Below, piece by piece: positions 42,288 through 51,714 of a stretch of 64,000 bases of DNA. Made by a program: the position numbers and the translations under genes. The stretch spans positions 1 to 64,000 of the forward strand of contig JAIOOS010000010.1 in NCBI GenBank assembly GCA_021414305.1. Reading direction: 5' to 3'. Below the pieces are notes generated by a model that saw only the letters and a list, made by a program, of their open reading frames with translations, was not told the origin of the DNA and did no database searches. Numbering within the stretch: the first letter of the stretch is position 1; each line of letters begins with the position of its first letter. This DNA is from Burkholderiales bacterium (GTDB lineage: Bacteria; Pseudomonadota; Gammaproteobacteria; Burkholderiales; Burkholderiaceae_C).

Positions 42288-43577
42288 TCATTTGCGCACA
42301 AAGGCACTTGAACCCGGCCATCGACCGACGCGTAGAACCAGCGAATCGTCGTGAACATCAAGGCAAAGCACAGTCACGACCGGAACGCGACCATTTGCCA
42401 TCGGCAGCCGAAACTCGGCACCAGCCACTTGTGCCAGCTCACTCCGCCACGGGTAGATGAGCGCCAGTTCACTGCATTGAAAGGCTGACGCGTAGGCGTG
42501 CATCTGGTACATGTCGGCCTCACTCGGCATCAGCCGATGCTTGCTGTCGCAACCCACGAGCTTCCACTTGGTGTCCGCGATCGCAACGACAGCATCGGAG
42601 CGACGAAACACGAGGTCCGGGCGCAGTTGGAATCCCAGCTCCACTCGATCCTGACTTACCACCGTCACCAAGGCTTGAGAGGTATCCTGCGCCTCCACTT
42701 CCAGCCCTGATTCTTCATAAACTCGCCGGCGCGCGACCGTGGCAACCGCCGACTCGAACAGCCGGTTCATGTTGAACAGCAGCGCCGGCGCCTCGGTACG
42801 TCCGGCGCGTAGTGCGGGTGCCAGCAGAGCCAGGATCCAGCGCGCCCAGTCGATGGCCACGCGATAGCGTTCGGCCTGGCGGTTGAATGCCAGCCGCTCC
42901 ACGTCGGCGCCGCTCAACCGGGCGTCATCCACGTCGTGCATCACCCCCATCAACGCGACCCATTTCCGGTTGAGCTCCACGCTGCGAATCCAGGGGCGCG
43001 TACAGCGGATCGCCTTCTTGAGGACTCGATTCCACATGTTGTCAACGGTCAACTCGTCGAACGCACAGGCCACCAAGTCGGGACGGTTCGCATGAATCCC
43101 GAGCTGGCGAGTGACGTCGATCCGCCCGCGCACGACGGTCAGGTCGTCTTCGTGCTCCAGGTATTGCTTCAGTAGACCCCCACGCGTGAGCACACTCACG
43201 GCATCGAAGAACGCGGCGATGAAGGCCTCAAGCAATGGCGCCCTGCGCAGGTGTTGGCCGACGGCCTGATGCTGGAACTGCGGAAATCGCTCGGTCAGTC
43301 GAAGCAGACGCAGCAGCACGCCACGGCAGTCGTCGGCCGACGACGCGGCATCTTGAGTTTTCGGCAATATCTCGAGGACGCGCTCGCCCAAGCCGACCAC
43401 ACCACAGAACTGCGCCAGCTTCACCTGGCGGTGCCCGACCTCGCAGAAGCCTGGCCGTTGCTCGCCGATCTGCGCCAGCCGCTCGGCTTCTGCCGGCGTC
43501 AGGCTCCAGCCACTGCCATCGGCGGTGACCGGTATGGGCCGGTGTTCCAGCGCCGTGAGGAAACGAGTCGAAGCCAC
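42288..43577 (-). CDS. mcrC: McrC, endonuclease subunit of McrBC-type modification-dependent restriction
   Basis: This is the nuclease subunit of a type IV restriction system, 429 residues. The PD-(D/E)xK site is LRPDLVFRRSDAVVAIADTKWK (Asp in RPD, Asp-x-Lys in DTK). Other family stretches are LPKTQDA and ARWILALL. McrC cuts DNA carrying modified cytosines when driven by McrB. The start is GTG at 43577, 17 bases behind mcrB; no good ribosome site is seen, so translation probably depends on coupling to mcrB. It is the last gene of the seven-gene block. Confidence 0.87.
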   Translation of the reverse strand: MASTRFLTALEHRPIPVTADGSGWSLTPAEAERLAQIGEQRPGFCEVGHRQVKLAQFCGVVGLGERVLEILPKTQDAASSADDCRGVLLRLLRLTERFPQFQHQAVGQHLRRAPLLEAFIAAFFDAVSVLTRGGLLKQYLEHEDDLTVVRGRIDVTRQLGIHANRPDLVACAFDELTVDNMWNRVLKKAIRCTRPWIRSVELNRKWVALMGVMHDVDDARLSGADVERLAFNRQAERYRVAIDWARWILALLAPALRAGRTEAPALLFNMNRLFESAVATVARRRVYEESGLEVEAQDTSQALVTVVSQDRVELGFQLRPDLVFRRSDAVVAIADTKWKLVGCDSKHRLMPSEADMYQMHAYASAFQCSELALIYPWRSELAQVAGAEFRLPMANGRVPVVTVLCLDVHDDSLVLRVGRWPGSSAFVRK

Positions 43578-43594
43578 GCTACGCGGCCCGGGAA

Positions 43595-45850
43595 TCAGCC
43601 GGTCACGCCCAGGTCGCCAGCGCTGTCGTAGATCCCCCGAAAGCTCTCGGACGTCCAGCTACCGGCCGGCGCGATGACAAAGCGAGAACGGTCACTCGGC
43701 ACGCCGTCCAGTCGCTGGCCGACAAAGAGTCGCCCAAAGTGCAGGGATTCCTCCTGCAGGAACGGCTGCTCGGCTGTGGTGGACAACACCAGCGCCACAC
43801 GCGAAAAGTCGTCGAAGAAGTACTCCTGCAGCAGCGGGATGATCTGTCGGGCAAAGGCTGCCTGGACGTCAGTAAGGGTTCTCGCCCGCATCAGGTACGC
43901 GTGGCCGATGCGATGGTCGCGATCCAGCAGGTACTCCAACCGGTCATTGATCCGCCGCAGCAACCGGCCGAGGTCGAGCCCGTCGACGTTGGCAGGCAGC
44001 GTCGTGTAGTCGGGCGCGCGCTCCTCGAACTGGAAGCGTCTCCGCAAGGCCACGTCCAGCAGAGCGATTGAACGATCTGCCGTGTTCATCGTGCCGTAAA
44101 TGTCCAGGTTCTTCGGCACCCCGAACGGCCGCTCGGCCACGTCTCCATCGCCGCCGCCCGGAAGCTGCACGGCCATGCCTTCGACCACGCGCCCGTGTGC
44201 ATCGAACACCGCCCGCTTGTCGGGCTCAATCAGCGTGATCAGTTCACCGAACACCTTCGCGATGTTGGCGCGGTTGATCTCGTCGATGAAGAGGGCGTAG
44301 CGCTTGCCCGGGTTCGCATGGGCTTCGTCGCAGATCTGCTTGAACTTGCCGTCCACCAACTGGAACTGTGTCGTCCCGTCCTCCGCCGAGGCCACGGGCC
44401 TGATGCCGCGCACGAAATCTTCGTAGCTGAACGACGGGTGGAACGTGACGACCTTGTAGCGGTGCACCGCTTCGGTAGCCGCCTTCGGGCCCGCCTTCAG
44501 CAGACGCCACAGCTCGGCCGATTCATCGTCCTGCTCTTGCCAGCCAGACAGCAACTGCCAGTCGCCGGCTTCGCGCTTATCAAACAGGAATGGCGGTCGA
44601 CGCACGCTGATATTTACCGTGCTGCTGGTCTGGGGCGTGTGCTCTTGCAGGTAGCCCCACAGCGTGGCCTGAACCCCGGCCGGCGCTCGACCTCGTTGCT
44701 GCGCCTTGGCCTGCACCCAGCGATGCGCGCGGATCTCAGGCACACGCGCCGGACGGCCCAGGTCGGCCAAAGCAGCTGCGATGACGCCGCGCCAGCCATA
44801 GTTAGTCAGTGTTTCATTCAGCCACGTGGCCTCGTCGACCTGGCCGGGTGTGTCTGTGTATTCGACAAACTTCTGCCGCAGCCAGTGCGTCTTGCCAGTG
44901 CCGGGAGGGCCGTAGAGGATGAGGTTGACAGGAGTGCCTGCGGCATCAGTTGGCGCTGGCGATGCGGGCTCAGCCACGTATGCTGGTTTGCTGGCGGAAA
45001 GGGGGACATTCAAAGTCGGTGTCTCCGCCGACTCCCCTTGACCAACGTCTGGCTTGCGCCAGCGGGGGCCTAGCGTGTCGTCGTAGAAGTCCAGCACTGC
45101 GCCCGGGCGCTGGGCCTCCTCGCGCTGGCGAAGCGTCAGCAAGGCATCGTCAAGTTGCCGGTCGCTCCAACGCTTCAACTGAGCCCGCGGCGCGACCTGG
45201 AAGCCTTCGAGTATTGAGATGCGGTCACGATTGGAAGACATGCGCTCCACTCGATCCGGGAACGCAAAGTAGCGAAGCATGTGGCGAAACTGGCGGTCGC
45301 CGTCGCGAGGCACCGTATCGATCCAGTCCATGAAGCGGTCGTAGTCACTCAGCACTGCGCGCCGGGCGTCCACGGCCATCGCCTTGATCGAGCGCACCAG
45401 GGCGATCAGGTAAGCCAGTTCCTTCCATCGCAGGTTGTTGTACGCCGTGCCCGCCGAACCTACGCCGTACAGAACGGCGTCGGTAAGCATGGCGTGAGTC
45501 GGCTGCAGTGACTCACCCGACCATGACCAGACGCGCAAGACATGCGCTCGCTTCACGTCGGCGCCAATATTGGACGGGAACAGCAGTAGCGCCCACATCA
45601 TCTCGGACATCAGCTGCTGCGCCGGGGCGCCTGTGTCTAAGAGCTGCCGCTCGAGCTTGGTCATGAAGTCATCGCCGCCGCTGTCGGGGCGTTCAACGAA
45701 GCCCGACTGCAGCCTGTCCGCGTTCGCCGTCGTCCAGAGGCCACGGCTGTCCGCAAGCAGGGACGCATCCTCGACCAGACAGCGGTCGATCCACACGCGT
45801 GCAGCTGCAATGATTGGAGACAGGTCGCGGTCGGTGACTTTGATTGACAT
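43595..45850 (-). CDS. mcrB: McrB, AAA+ GTPase of McrBC-type restriction
   Basis: This is the GTP-driven motor of the McrBC complex, 751 residues. Walker A is GPPGTGKT at 314-321, Walker B is FIDEINRAN, and the McrB-type signature MNTADRS is followed by LDVALRRRF. The N-terminal 290 residues are a separate region without the DUF3578 pattern known from E. coli McrB; this is where target recognition is encoded in the family, so the target may differ. The gene starts 36 bases after the HNH nuclease stop and is followed by mcrC at 17 bases. Confidence 0.87.
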   Translation of the reverse strand: MSIKVTDRDLSPIIAAARVWIDRCLVEDASLLADSRGLWTTANADRLQSGFVERPDSGGDDFMTKLERQLLDTGAPAQQLMSEMMWALLLFPSNIGADVKRAHVLRVWSWSGESLQPTHAMLTDAVLYGVGSAGTAYNNLRWKELAYLIALVRSIKAMAVDARRAVLSDYDRFMDWIDTVPRDGDRQFRHMLRYFAFPDRVERMSSNRDRISILEGFQVAPRAQLKRWSDRQLDDALLTLRQREEAQRPGAVLDFYDDTLGPRWRKPDVGQGESAETPTLNVPLSASKPAYVAEPASPAPTDAAGTPVNLILYGPPGTGKTHWLRQKFVEYTDTPGQVDEATWLNETLTNYGWRGVIAAALADLGRPARVPEIRAHRWVQAKAQQRGRAPAGVQATLWGYLQEHTPQTSSTVNISVRRPPFLFDKREAGDWQLLSGWQEQDDESAELWRLLKAGPKAATEAVHRYKVVTFHPSFSYEDFVRGIRPVASAEDGTTQFQLVDGKFKQICDEAHANPGKRYALFIDEINRANIAKVFGELITLIEPDKRAVFDAHGRVVEGMAVQLPGGGDGDVAERPFGVPKNLDIYGTMNTADRSIALLDVALRRRFQFEERAPDYTTLPANVDGLDLGRLLRRINDRLEYLLDRDHRIGHAYLMRARTLTDVQAAFARQIIPLLQEYFFDDFSRVALVLSTTAEQPFLQEESLHFGRLFVGQRLDGVPSDRSRFVIAPAGSWTSESFRGIYDSAGDLGVTG

Positions 45851-45886
45851 GACAGATTCTGCTTGCGCTGGCTCGCGGTGTCCCGG

Positions 45887-46951
45887 CTACTGCGGCTGCG
45901 GCGCGCCGGTGAGGTCTGTGAGGATTGGAAAGAGCCTCTGACAGCCCACAGCGCACCTACGAAGAAGAAACCGAAATACCGCAGCCTTTAAGAAGGCCCG
46001 GTCTCCCAAACCACATCCGGCCAGGTACTGTTCATAGCGCTGCACCGCGACCACAACATCCCCATCTCCCGCGAACTGAAGCGCGGACGTCAAACAGTAG
46101 TTCCGAAACTCGCCGAGCCATTGCCTGAAGGTCTGCTCATCCAACACATCGCGCCTCCAGCGTTCCCGGATGTGGAAGATTTCATCCCAGGTGTCGACGG
46201 CTTCGCCCGCAGGCACGAATTCAATGACCCAATCCGAGACGACGGGACCTGCTGTCAACTCGTCGACAAGACTGTTGTCGACTGAGATCGTCAGGCCCGC
46301 TGTGTCATAGGGGTCGAATGCCAGCCGTCGCTCCCCGGTGGCCCGGCGCAACGGATCCTGAGTCTTTTTGTAGGCCGAATTGCATCGACCGCCCATTGGC
46401 GCCAAGTTGCGCAGGTTTGCTGCAGCGAACGGGTACTTGGAGCGCGGGATGTAGTGGTCGAGGTCCTCCTGCGGGGCTCCGGGGGCATCAAGGCCCTCGC
46501 ATCCGCAGAACGGACAGACCCGTACCGGGATGAGCGCGCACAGCGCTCTGTACTGGTGCTGGCGAATCTCGAATGGAGTGAGTAGGTCAAACCCGAAGGT
46601 AAATAGTGCCTTGGCCGGCTCACGGACAGCCAGCGGAAGGTCGACCAGCTCCGCGCAATCAGACTGGCGAGCCAGCAGTTCTCGAATCTTGTTCTGAGCG
46701 TCGAGCGCCTCAAGGACCGAGCTGCGATGCGCCTGGCTCAGGGCTCTGATGGCCTCTGCGTAAGCAGCGAAGCGATCGCGCAGGCCTGTTCGGCTGGACA
46801 ACTGCTTGCGATGGGCCTCAGGAATGATGGTGGGCCACCTAGGGAGTGGCTTGCCCTCATCCACAAGAGCGTGCACGGTCTTCACAGCCGTGACCATGCA
46901 CTCATGTAGCCAGTTCTCTCCAGCAGCTGAAACGGGATACGAGAACAGCAT
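45887..46951 (-). CDS. HNH endonuclease of a Septu-like (PtuB/TIGR02646-type) ATPase-nuclease pair
   Basis: This predicted HNH nuclease has 354 residues. The core is CPFCG (from Cys146), then LDHYIPRSKYP (His166) and RNLAPMGGRCNSAYK, which together form the beta-beta-alpha-metal fold. I selected the ATG at 46951, one base after the ATPase stop; a TTG at 46996 would extend it into the ATPase gene. Adjacent ATPase plus HNH protein is the layout of Septu (PtuA-PtuB) and of related pairs found with retrons and type I restriction systems. In those systems nuclease activity is released during phage infection. Equivalence here is by layout and motifs only. Confidence 0.82.
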   Translation of the reverse strand: MLFSYPVSAAGENWLHECMVTAVKTVHALVDEGKPLPRWPTIIPEAHRKQLSSRTGLRDRFAAYAEAIRALSQAHRSSVLEALDAQNKIRELLARQSDCAELVDLPLAVREPAKALFTFGFDLLTPFEIRQHQYRALCALIPVRVCPFCGCEGLDAPGAPQEDLDHYIPRSKYPFAAANLRNLAPMGGRCNSAYKKTQDPLRRATGERRLAFDPYDTAGLTISVDNSLVDELTAGPVVSDWVIEFVPAGEAVDTWDEIFHIRERWRRDVLDEQTFRQWLGEFRNYCLTSALQFAGDGDVVVAVQRYEQYLAGCGLGDRAFLKAAVFRFLLRRCAVGCQRLFPILTDLTGAPQPQ

Positions 46952-46952
46952 G

Positions 46953-48587
46953 CTATTGCTTGGATTGCCGTTGGAGTTGGCGGACTCGATCGGCAAGCAT
47001 GATCTTCTCTACTGAGTCGCCCAACTCAAGCATCCCCTCCTGGATCTTCTGGGGATCGTCGGACGTCTTCAGCGTCTCGATCTTCGTCATCGAGACCTCA
47101 GAGATTGGGGGGCGTATCTCGAAACACTCGGCCAAGATGGCGTCGAAGGTGGTCCCGAAGGTTTCAAGATCAGGGTGCCGCACGTCGATCCTTCCTGACT
47201 CGGCGTTCTTGCTGAAGATGAAGACCCGCTCCTTCGGCATGTCGGAGGGCACAAACGGGGAGTGAGTTGTCAGGATGCCATCTTGCATCGCGGCCCGGCC
47301 TTGCTCATCTCGCCGGCCGCCAGCAGTGGGAAGGGCGAGTACGTTCGTCAACAGCTTCACCCGCCACTGCGGATTGAAGTGAGACTCGGGCTCGTCCAGG
47401 AGAAAGAGCGCGTTCGGGAATGAGACCATGCACATGGTCCCCAGAAGCTGCGCCATCTGATGCTCGCCATCTGAAAGCGATACGTAGTCGACGGTTCCGT
47501 GTACGCCTGAGGCATTGAACACGACTCGCTCGAATCGAAAGACCTTGTCCTCGTCCTGTGGCTCGGGTAGTCGAGAAGCGAACTTCCGCTGCTGTGTTTC
47601 GCGTCGAAACCGCTCCCGCGTGGTCTTCGGTATGGCTAGGTCATTCAGCATCGCGAGTTTGTGGAGCGCCGCATAGAGCTCCAAAGAACTGGACCAGAAG
47701 CTTGCGAATGCCTTTCGCGTCTCGCCGTTAATCAGGAAGTCGAACGCGTAGCTGTCGGTGCCGGGCTCATGGTGGTAGCTCGTGGCGCACCGCTGAAGCT
47801 GGTTCAGGTACGACTCGAGTTCGGCGGTGAGCTGGATTCCCTTGCGTCTTCGTGTGCCAGGTCGTCCCGATGGCGCCTTGGGTGCCGCCGAGTGCGCCAG
47901 CTGAATGATGCATCGAAACGAATGCAAATCCTGAACACGGGCGTCTTCAAGTAGAGCAACCCGCTGCTCAGCCGATCCAAGCAGAAGATTTGCTACCAAC
48001 ACTTCAAGGTGGGTGCCATAGTCGATCAGCATCAAGCGGGTATCGGGTACGGCGCCTTGTCCCTTGGACTCGTCCAACGCGCGGCGGCCGACCTCATCTG
48101 CATACCCGCCGCGCGACACCAGGAACGGTAGGCTCAAGGTCTCGTTCGCCCCAGATGTGTAGCCGATCACCTTTGTAGGTAGTAGCGTCACCGTCTGCGG
48201 ATCGTTGAGGTCGCACTCGACCCACTCTTCAGCGATCTTCTTGGCAAGCTTGACTACTGGGCGGCGGCGGCCTTCAGCAAGCCGGGTTGCCTTGACATGA
48301 ACCGGGGCCTCTTGACCGTGCACGGGAATTGCGTACTCAATCACAAACTGCAAGTCAGGATTGCCTTCCGCGCGCTCCTCGCTTGGCACCGCTGCATGCA
48401 AGAGCAATTGGAAGGCTTCGGCGACGACCTGGATGAACTGTGACTTTCCGGCTCCGTTCGGGCCAATCAGGCAAAGCGGTTCAAACATCGAACCACTGAT
48501 CACCGAATCGCGAAGGCGAACATCGAGGCCGTCAAGCAGACCACCGCAGGATTGTGCGGTGACGACGTGAACGCGCAGGAGCTTCAC
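46953..48587 (-). CDS. Restriction-associated AAA (ABC-like) ATPase, PtuA-like
   Basis: This SMC/RecF-type ATPase of 544 residues has Walker A GPNGAGKS (42-49), a signature-like stretch VSLSDGEHQMAQLL and Walker B ALFLLDEPESHFNPQW; the H-loop is in TTHSPFVPS. It resembles the family annotated as restriction-system-associated AAA ATPases (TIGR04435), which come with an HNH partner. It overlaps hsdS by four bases and is followed after one base by the HNH gene, so it is coupled to both. A role as sensor and gate for the HNH nuclease is the likely reading. Confidence 0.82.
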   Translation of the reverse strand: MKLLRVHVVTAQSCGGLLDGLDVRLRDSVISGSMFEPLCLIGPNGAGKSQFIQVVAEAFQLLLHAAVPSEERAEGNPDLQFVIEYAIPVHGQEAPVHVKATRLAEGRRRPVVKLAKKIAEEWVECDLNDPQTVTLLPTKVIGYTSGANETLSLPFLVSRGGYADEVGRRALDESKGQGAVPDTRLMLIDYGTHLEVLVANLLLGSAEQRVALLEDARVQDLHSFRCIIQLAHSAAPKAPSGRPGTRRRKGIQLTAELESYLNQLQRCATSYHHEPGTDSYAFDFLINGETRKAFASFWSSSLELYAALHKLAMLNDLAIPKTTRERFRRETQQRKFASRLPEPQDEDKVFRFERVVFNASGVHGTVDYVSLSDGEHQMAQLLGTMCMVSFPNALFLLDEPESHFNPQWRVKLLTNVLALPTAGGRRDEQGRAAMQDGILTTHSPFVPSDMPKERVFIFSKNAESGRIDVRHPDLETFGTTFDAILAECFEIRPPISEVSMTKIETLKTSDDPQKIQEGMLELGDSVEKIMLADRVRQLQRQSKQ

Positions 48588-50218
48588 TTGCGGGCCCGCC
48601 TGAGCTTCATCGATCTAACTTTCACATCGAAGAACTGCTCAACGCCGGAGCTTTTGTCCGAGAGTAGTTCAAAGAGGTCACCCTTCAGCGATTCGTAGTC
48701 ACCGCCTACTACTTGTCGGAGCTCATCGAACGAGAAGTCCGCCTTGGGCATCCGATCGATGACTTCTAGCAGCTTTGGCTTTGGCGATGGCTTCAAGTCC
48801 GGACTCCTAGTTGATGGCGGCCCCGCGCGTGAGGGCGAGGGCGCTTGCTTTGCAGCGGCAACGCGTGCGAGCAACGTTCTGGCAGGCTCGTCGCTCGGGT
48901 CCTGCGGTACCAGCTCTCCACGGAAGCCCTTGGCCAGTAGCGCGGGAGTAAGGCGATCAACTTGGGCACGGGCAGTTACGAGGCGGGCCTCGATACTGAT
49001 AGCGACAGAGAGGAGTGAGTCGACCTGGCGAATCACTTCAGCTTGCTCCTCAAGCGACGGAAGCGGAATGGGCACTCGTCGAACATCGGCCAAGTTGAGC
49101 CCTGGCATATCGATGCCTCGGTAATGGCCGTGAAGCCATCGCTGAGTCTCGGGCGCTTCGAGCACCGTCGCTAAGTAGCGGGTGAGAATCTTTTGCGACG
49201 GGCGGAAGCGCGCAGTGCCCTGGGTGATGTTTGCGCCGTTCAGAGACTCAGGCACGACCGCGACCTTCGTCGCGCGAATGATCCCGAGCAATACGTCGCC
49301 GCCCTTTATCGACGCTCGGGCATAGCGCTGAGCAATCTCCGGGCTTGTACGCAAGAGTTGTTCAACACGGATCTCACCATTGACGATGTCCATGCCACGA
49401 ACATAGGGCACGCCTGCAGCCAACTTGGGTCCCGGCTGCACGATGCCATACACGATATCCGCGCCAGTCTCAACGACTAGCGAGGCTCGTTCGACCCGCC
49501 AGCCATCCGGAAGGTCGTCCATCCATTCTTGAAGCTGTCGGTCACTAGGCTTTTCGTCGACTGCCAGGCTGGAAAGGTCAGGACCGAGTCGCGGAGGACG
49601 GGCGCTATGGTTTGCTTCGGTCGCCTCCCTCCACGCCTGCGACAACTGTCCTCTGACCGCGGCGGAGAGTACTGCCTCCCTGAAGCGCTTGAGGATGGCA
49701 AATACGCGGTACAACCGGTCGCGGCAGGCGTCCACGCGGGCGAGAATGGCATCGAGTTTGTCGGCGATGCGCTTCTGCTCGGCAGCCGGGCATAGGGGGA
49801 CTTGAAGCTGCCGGATTAAGTCACCACTAATCGCGGCGAACGTCGTACCTGTGCCTTGCTTAGCCAGCCAATCCTGAATGCTTCGAAGGTAGTGAAGCAG
49901 ATATGTCTGATTGAGAGGCTGCGCGACTCTAAGTGCGGCCAGTCCGCGGCCGATGCAGCAGTCCGTCGCTGCAACGTTCGTCGGACCAACAGGCGCGCGA
50001 ACGGAGAGAAGAATGTCACCAACCCTTGCGACCTTAATCGGTTCGGAACACCACTTACGCACGGTCGGGTAGAGCGAACCAAATTCGGCCTTCCCCTGAA
50101 AGAACGGTAACCCAACTCCAAGGTCGTTGTACGTGGCCGAGTTGGGTGATTGCCCCATCTGGACCTCGGCGATCTCGCCAAGGAGCGCGTCGGTCCACGA
50201 TTCAGGAAGTCCCTTCAC
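48584..50218 (-). CDS. hsdS: Type I restriction-modification specificity subunit HsdS
   Basis: This protein of 544 residues has two target recognition domains. The first covers about residues 1-150 and the second about 215-380; each is followed by a helical conserved region (AEQKRIADKLDAILARVD and EEQAEVIRQVDSLLSVA). After the second spacer a Pro/Ser-rich linker (about 440-470) leads to an additional C-terminal domain (about 475-544) with SFDELRQVVGGDYESLK, which is beyond the typical HsdS length of 400-450. It overlaps both neighbours by four bases. The recognised DNA sequence cannot be predicted from the protein. Confidence 0.88.
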   Translation of the reverse strand: MKGLPESWTDALLGEIAEVQMGQSPNSATYNDLGVGLPFFQGKAEFGSLYPTVRKWCSEPIKVARVGDILLSVRAPVGPTNVAATDCCIGRGLAALRVAQPLNQTYLLHYLRSIQDWLAKQGTGTTFAAISGDLIRQLQVPLCPAAEQKRIADKLDAILARVDACRDRLYRVFAILKRFREAVLSAAVRGQLSQAWREATEANHSARPPRLGPDLSSLAVDEKPSDRQLQEWMDDLPDGWRVERASLVVETGADIVYGIVQPGPKLAAGVPYVRGMDIVNGEIRVEQLLRTSPEIAQRYARASIKGGDVLLGIIRATKVAVVPESLNGANITQGTARFRPSQKILTRYLATVLEAPETQRWLHGHYRGIDMPGLNLADVRRVPIPLPSLEEQAEVIRQVDSLLSVAISIEARLVTARAQVDRLTPALLAKGFRGELVPQDPSDEPARTLLARVAAAKQAPSPSRAGPPSTRSPDLKPSPKPKLLEVIDRMPKADFSFDELRQVVGGDYESLKGDLFELLSDKSSGVEQFFDVKVRSMKLRRARK

Positions 50219-51681
50219 GGTTCGACCTCGTCAGGTTCCTCTCCTAGCTCCGCGAAGACGCCGCGCAACTCCTCGAATGCGCCCTTGAGCTCTGCCATTG
50301 CTTCTCTGGCCAGCACTGCCGGCTCGAGCACATCGTCGGTACTACCGTCGCTTTCGTCCTTCAGCCAAGCGATATCAAGGTTGTCGCCACGCTTGGCAAT
50401 CCATTCGCGCGTGAATTTGCGGAATCGTCCCTCTTCACCCGTGTCCTTCCGATTCGCGAGGCTCTTTGAGTGGCCTAGCGAATCGTCGCCGAACGCCGAC
50501 TCAAACTCTTTGAAGTGGTCGCGCGCAAGCTGCGTACGCTTGCCGAACTGGGCCATGTTTGCGCGCAGGTCATATACCCACACCTCCTTGGTGTTGCCCT
50601 TTTCCTTATCGCCGCGGGTGAAAAACAGTACGTTGGTCTTCACACCCTGCGCATAGAAGATGCCGGTGGGTAGGCGCAGGATGGTGTGCAGGTTGCACTT
50701 GTCCATCAGGTCGCGCCGAATCTCGGTGCCCGTATTGCTCTCGAAGAGCACGTTGTCCGGCAGCACAACCGCGGCGCGGCCGCCTGGCTTCAGTGCCCGG
50801 TAGATGTGCTGTAGAAAGCAGAACTGCTTGTTGCTGGTCGGGAAGGTGAAGTCGTCGCGCGTCGGCAGGCCGCCGCCCTTCTTGGTGCCGAACGGCGGGT
50901 TAGTGAGGATCAACGTCGCACCGACCTTGCCAAGTGCCTCGCCATCCGGACCCAACGTGTCGCCGTAGCGGATGCCGCCCGCCTCGGGGTCGCTGTCGAT
51001 GCCGTGCAGCATCAGGTTCATCAGGGCTAGACGGTGCGTGTCCTGCACATGCTCCATACCGAAGAAGGTGTTGCGGCGCAGCTTGCGCTGCTGCTTCTCC
51101 GTCAGCGAATCGAAGTCGTGGTGCTCTCGCAGCCAATGGTGTGCGGCGATCAGGAAGCCGCCGGTACCGGCGGCCGGGTCCTGGATCACATCGTTAAGCG
51201 TCGGCTTCATCACCGCCACCATGCTGTCGATCAGCGGCCGGGGCGTGAAGTACTGGCCCGCGCCGCTCTTCTTCTCGTTGGCGTTCTTCTCCAGCAGGCC
51301 CTCGTACAGGTCACCCAGGCCCTCCTGCCGCGCGCTGTACCAGTCGAGCTTGTCGATCTCAGTGACCAGCGTCGAGAGCGTGGCCGGCTTCTTGATAAAG
51401 CTGCTGGCGTTGGCGAAGATCTCCTTCACCAACATCGAGCCGTGGCTGCCGAGGTGGACGAGGGTTTTCTTGTAGAACTCCAGCCGCTCCGGCGCGCTTT
51501 GCGCGGTCAGTTCGGCCCACCGGTAGCCTGCAGGCAGTTGGTCGTGCTGCCCTGTCTCCTCGGCCATCTTCAGGAACAGTAGGTAGGTTAGTTCGGTGAC
51601 GTATTGGTGGTAGGTGACGCCATCGTCCTTGAGGACGTTGCACAGGTTCCAGAGCTTGCCGACGATGTCTTGGGTGGTCAT
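50215..51681 (-). CDS. hsdM: Type I restriction-modification DNA methyltransferase HsdM
   Basis: This is an N6-adenine methyltransferase of 488 residues. The SAM-binding motif is DPAAGTGGF and the catalytic motif is NPPFG. The N-terminal helical bundle begins MTTQDIVGKLWNLCNVLKDDGVTYHQYV, typical of HsdM. With HsdS it methylates the recognition site and protects host DNA. It overlaps hsdS by four bases and follows hsdR by 33 bases. Confidence 0.92.
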   Translation of the reverse strand: MTTQDIVGKLWNLCNVLKDDGVTYHQYVTELTYLLFLKMAEETGQHDQLPAGYRWAELTAQSAPERLEFYKKTLVHLGSHGSMLVKEIFANASSFIKKPATLSTLVTEIDKLDWYSARQEGLGDLYEGLLEKNANEKKSGAGQYFTPRPLIDSMVAVMKPTLNDVIQDPAAGTGGFLIAAHHWLREHHDFDSLTEKQQRKLRRNTFFGMEHVQDTHRLALMNLMLHGIDSDPEAGGIRYGDTLGPDGEALGKVGATLILTNPPFGTKKGGGLPTRDDFTFPTSNKQFCFLQHIYRALKPGGRAAVVLPDNVLFESNTGTEIRRDLMDKCNLHTILRLPTGIFYAQGVKTNVLFFTRGDKEKGNTKEVWVYDLRANMAQFGKRTQLARDHFKEFESAFGDDSLGHSKSLANRKDTGEEGRFRKFTREWIAKRGDNLDIAWLKDESDGSTDDVLEPAVLAREAMAELKGAFEELRGVFAELGEEPDEVEP

Positions 51682-51714
51682 AGGTAAGGTTCGTGTTGGA
51701 GCGCGGTCGTGCCG

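Noticed and set aside
46952-46996. Longer HNH nuclease beginning with TTG at 46996
   Set aside because: The added residues are low-complexity and overlap the ATPase gene; the ATG at 46951 one base after the ATPase stop fits reinitiation better.
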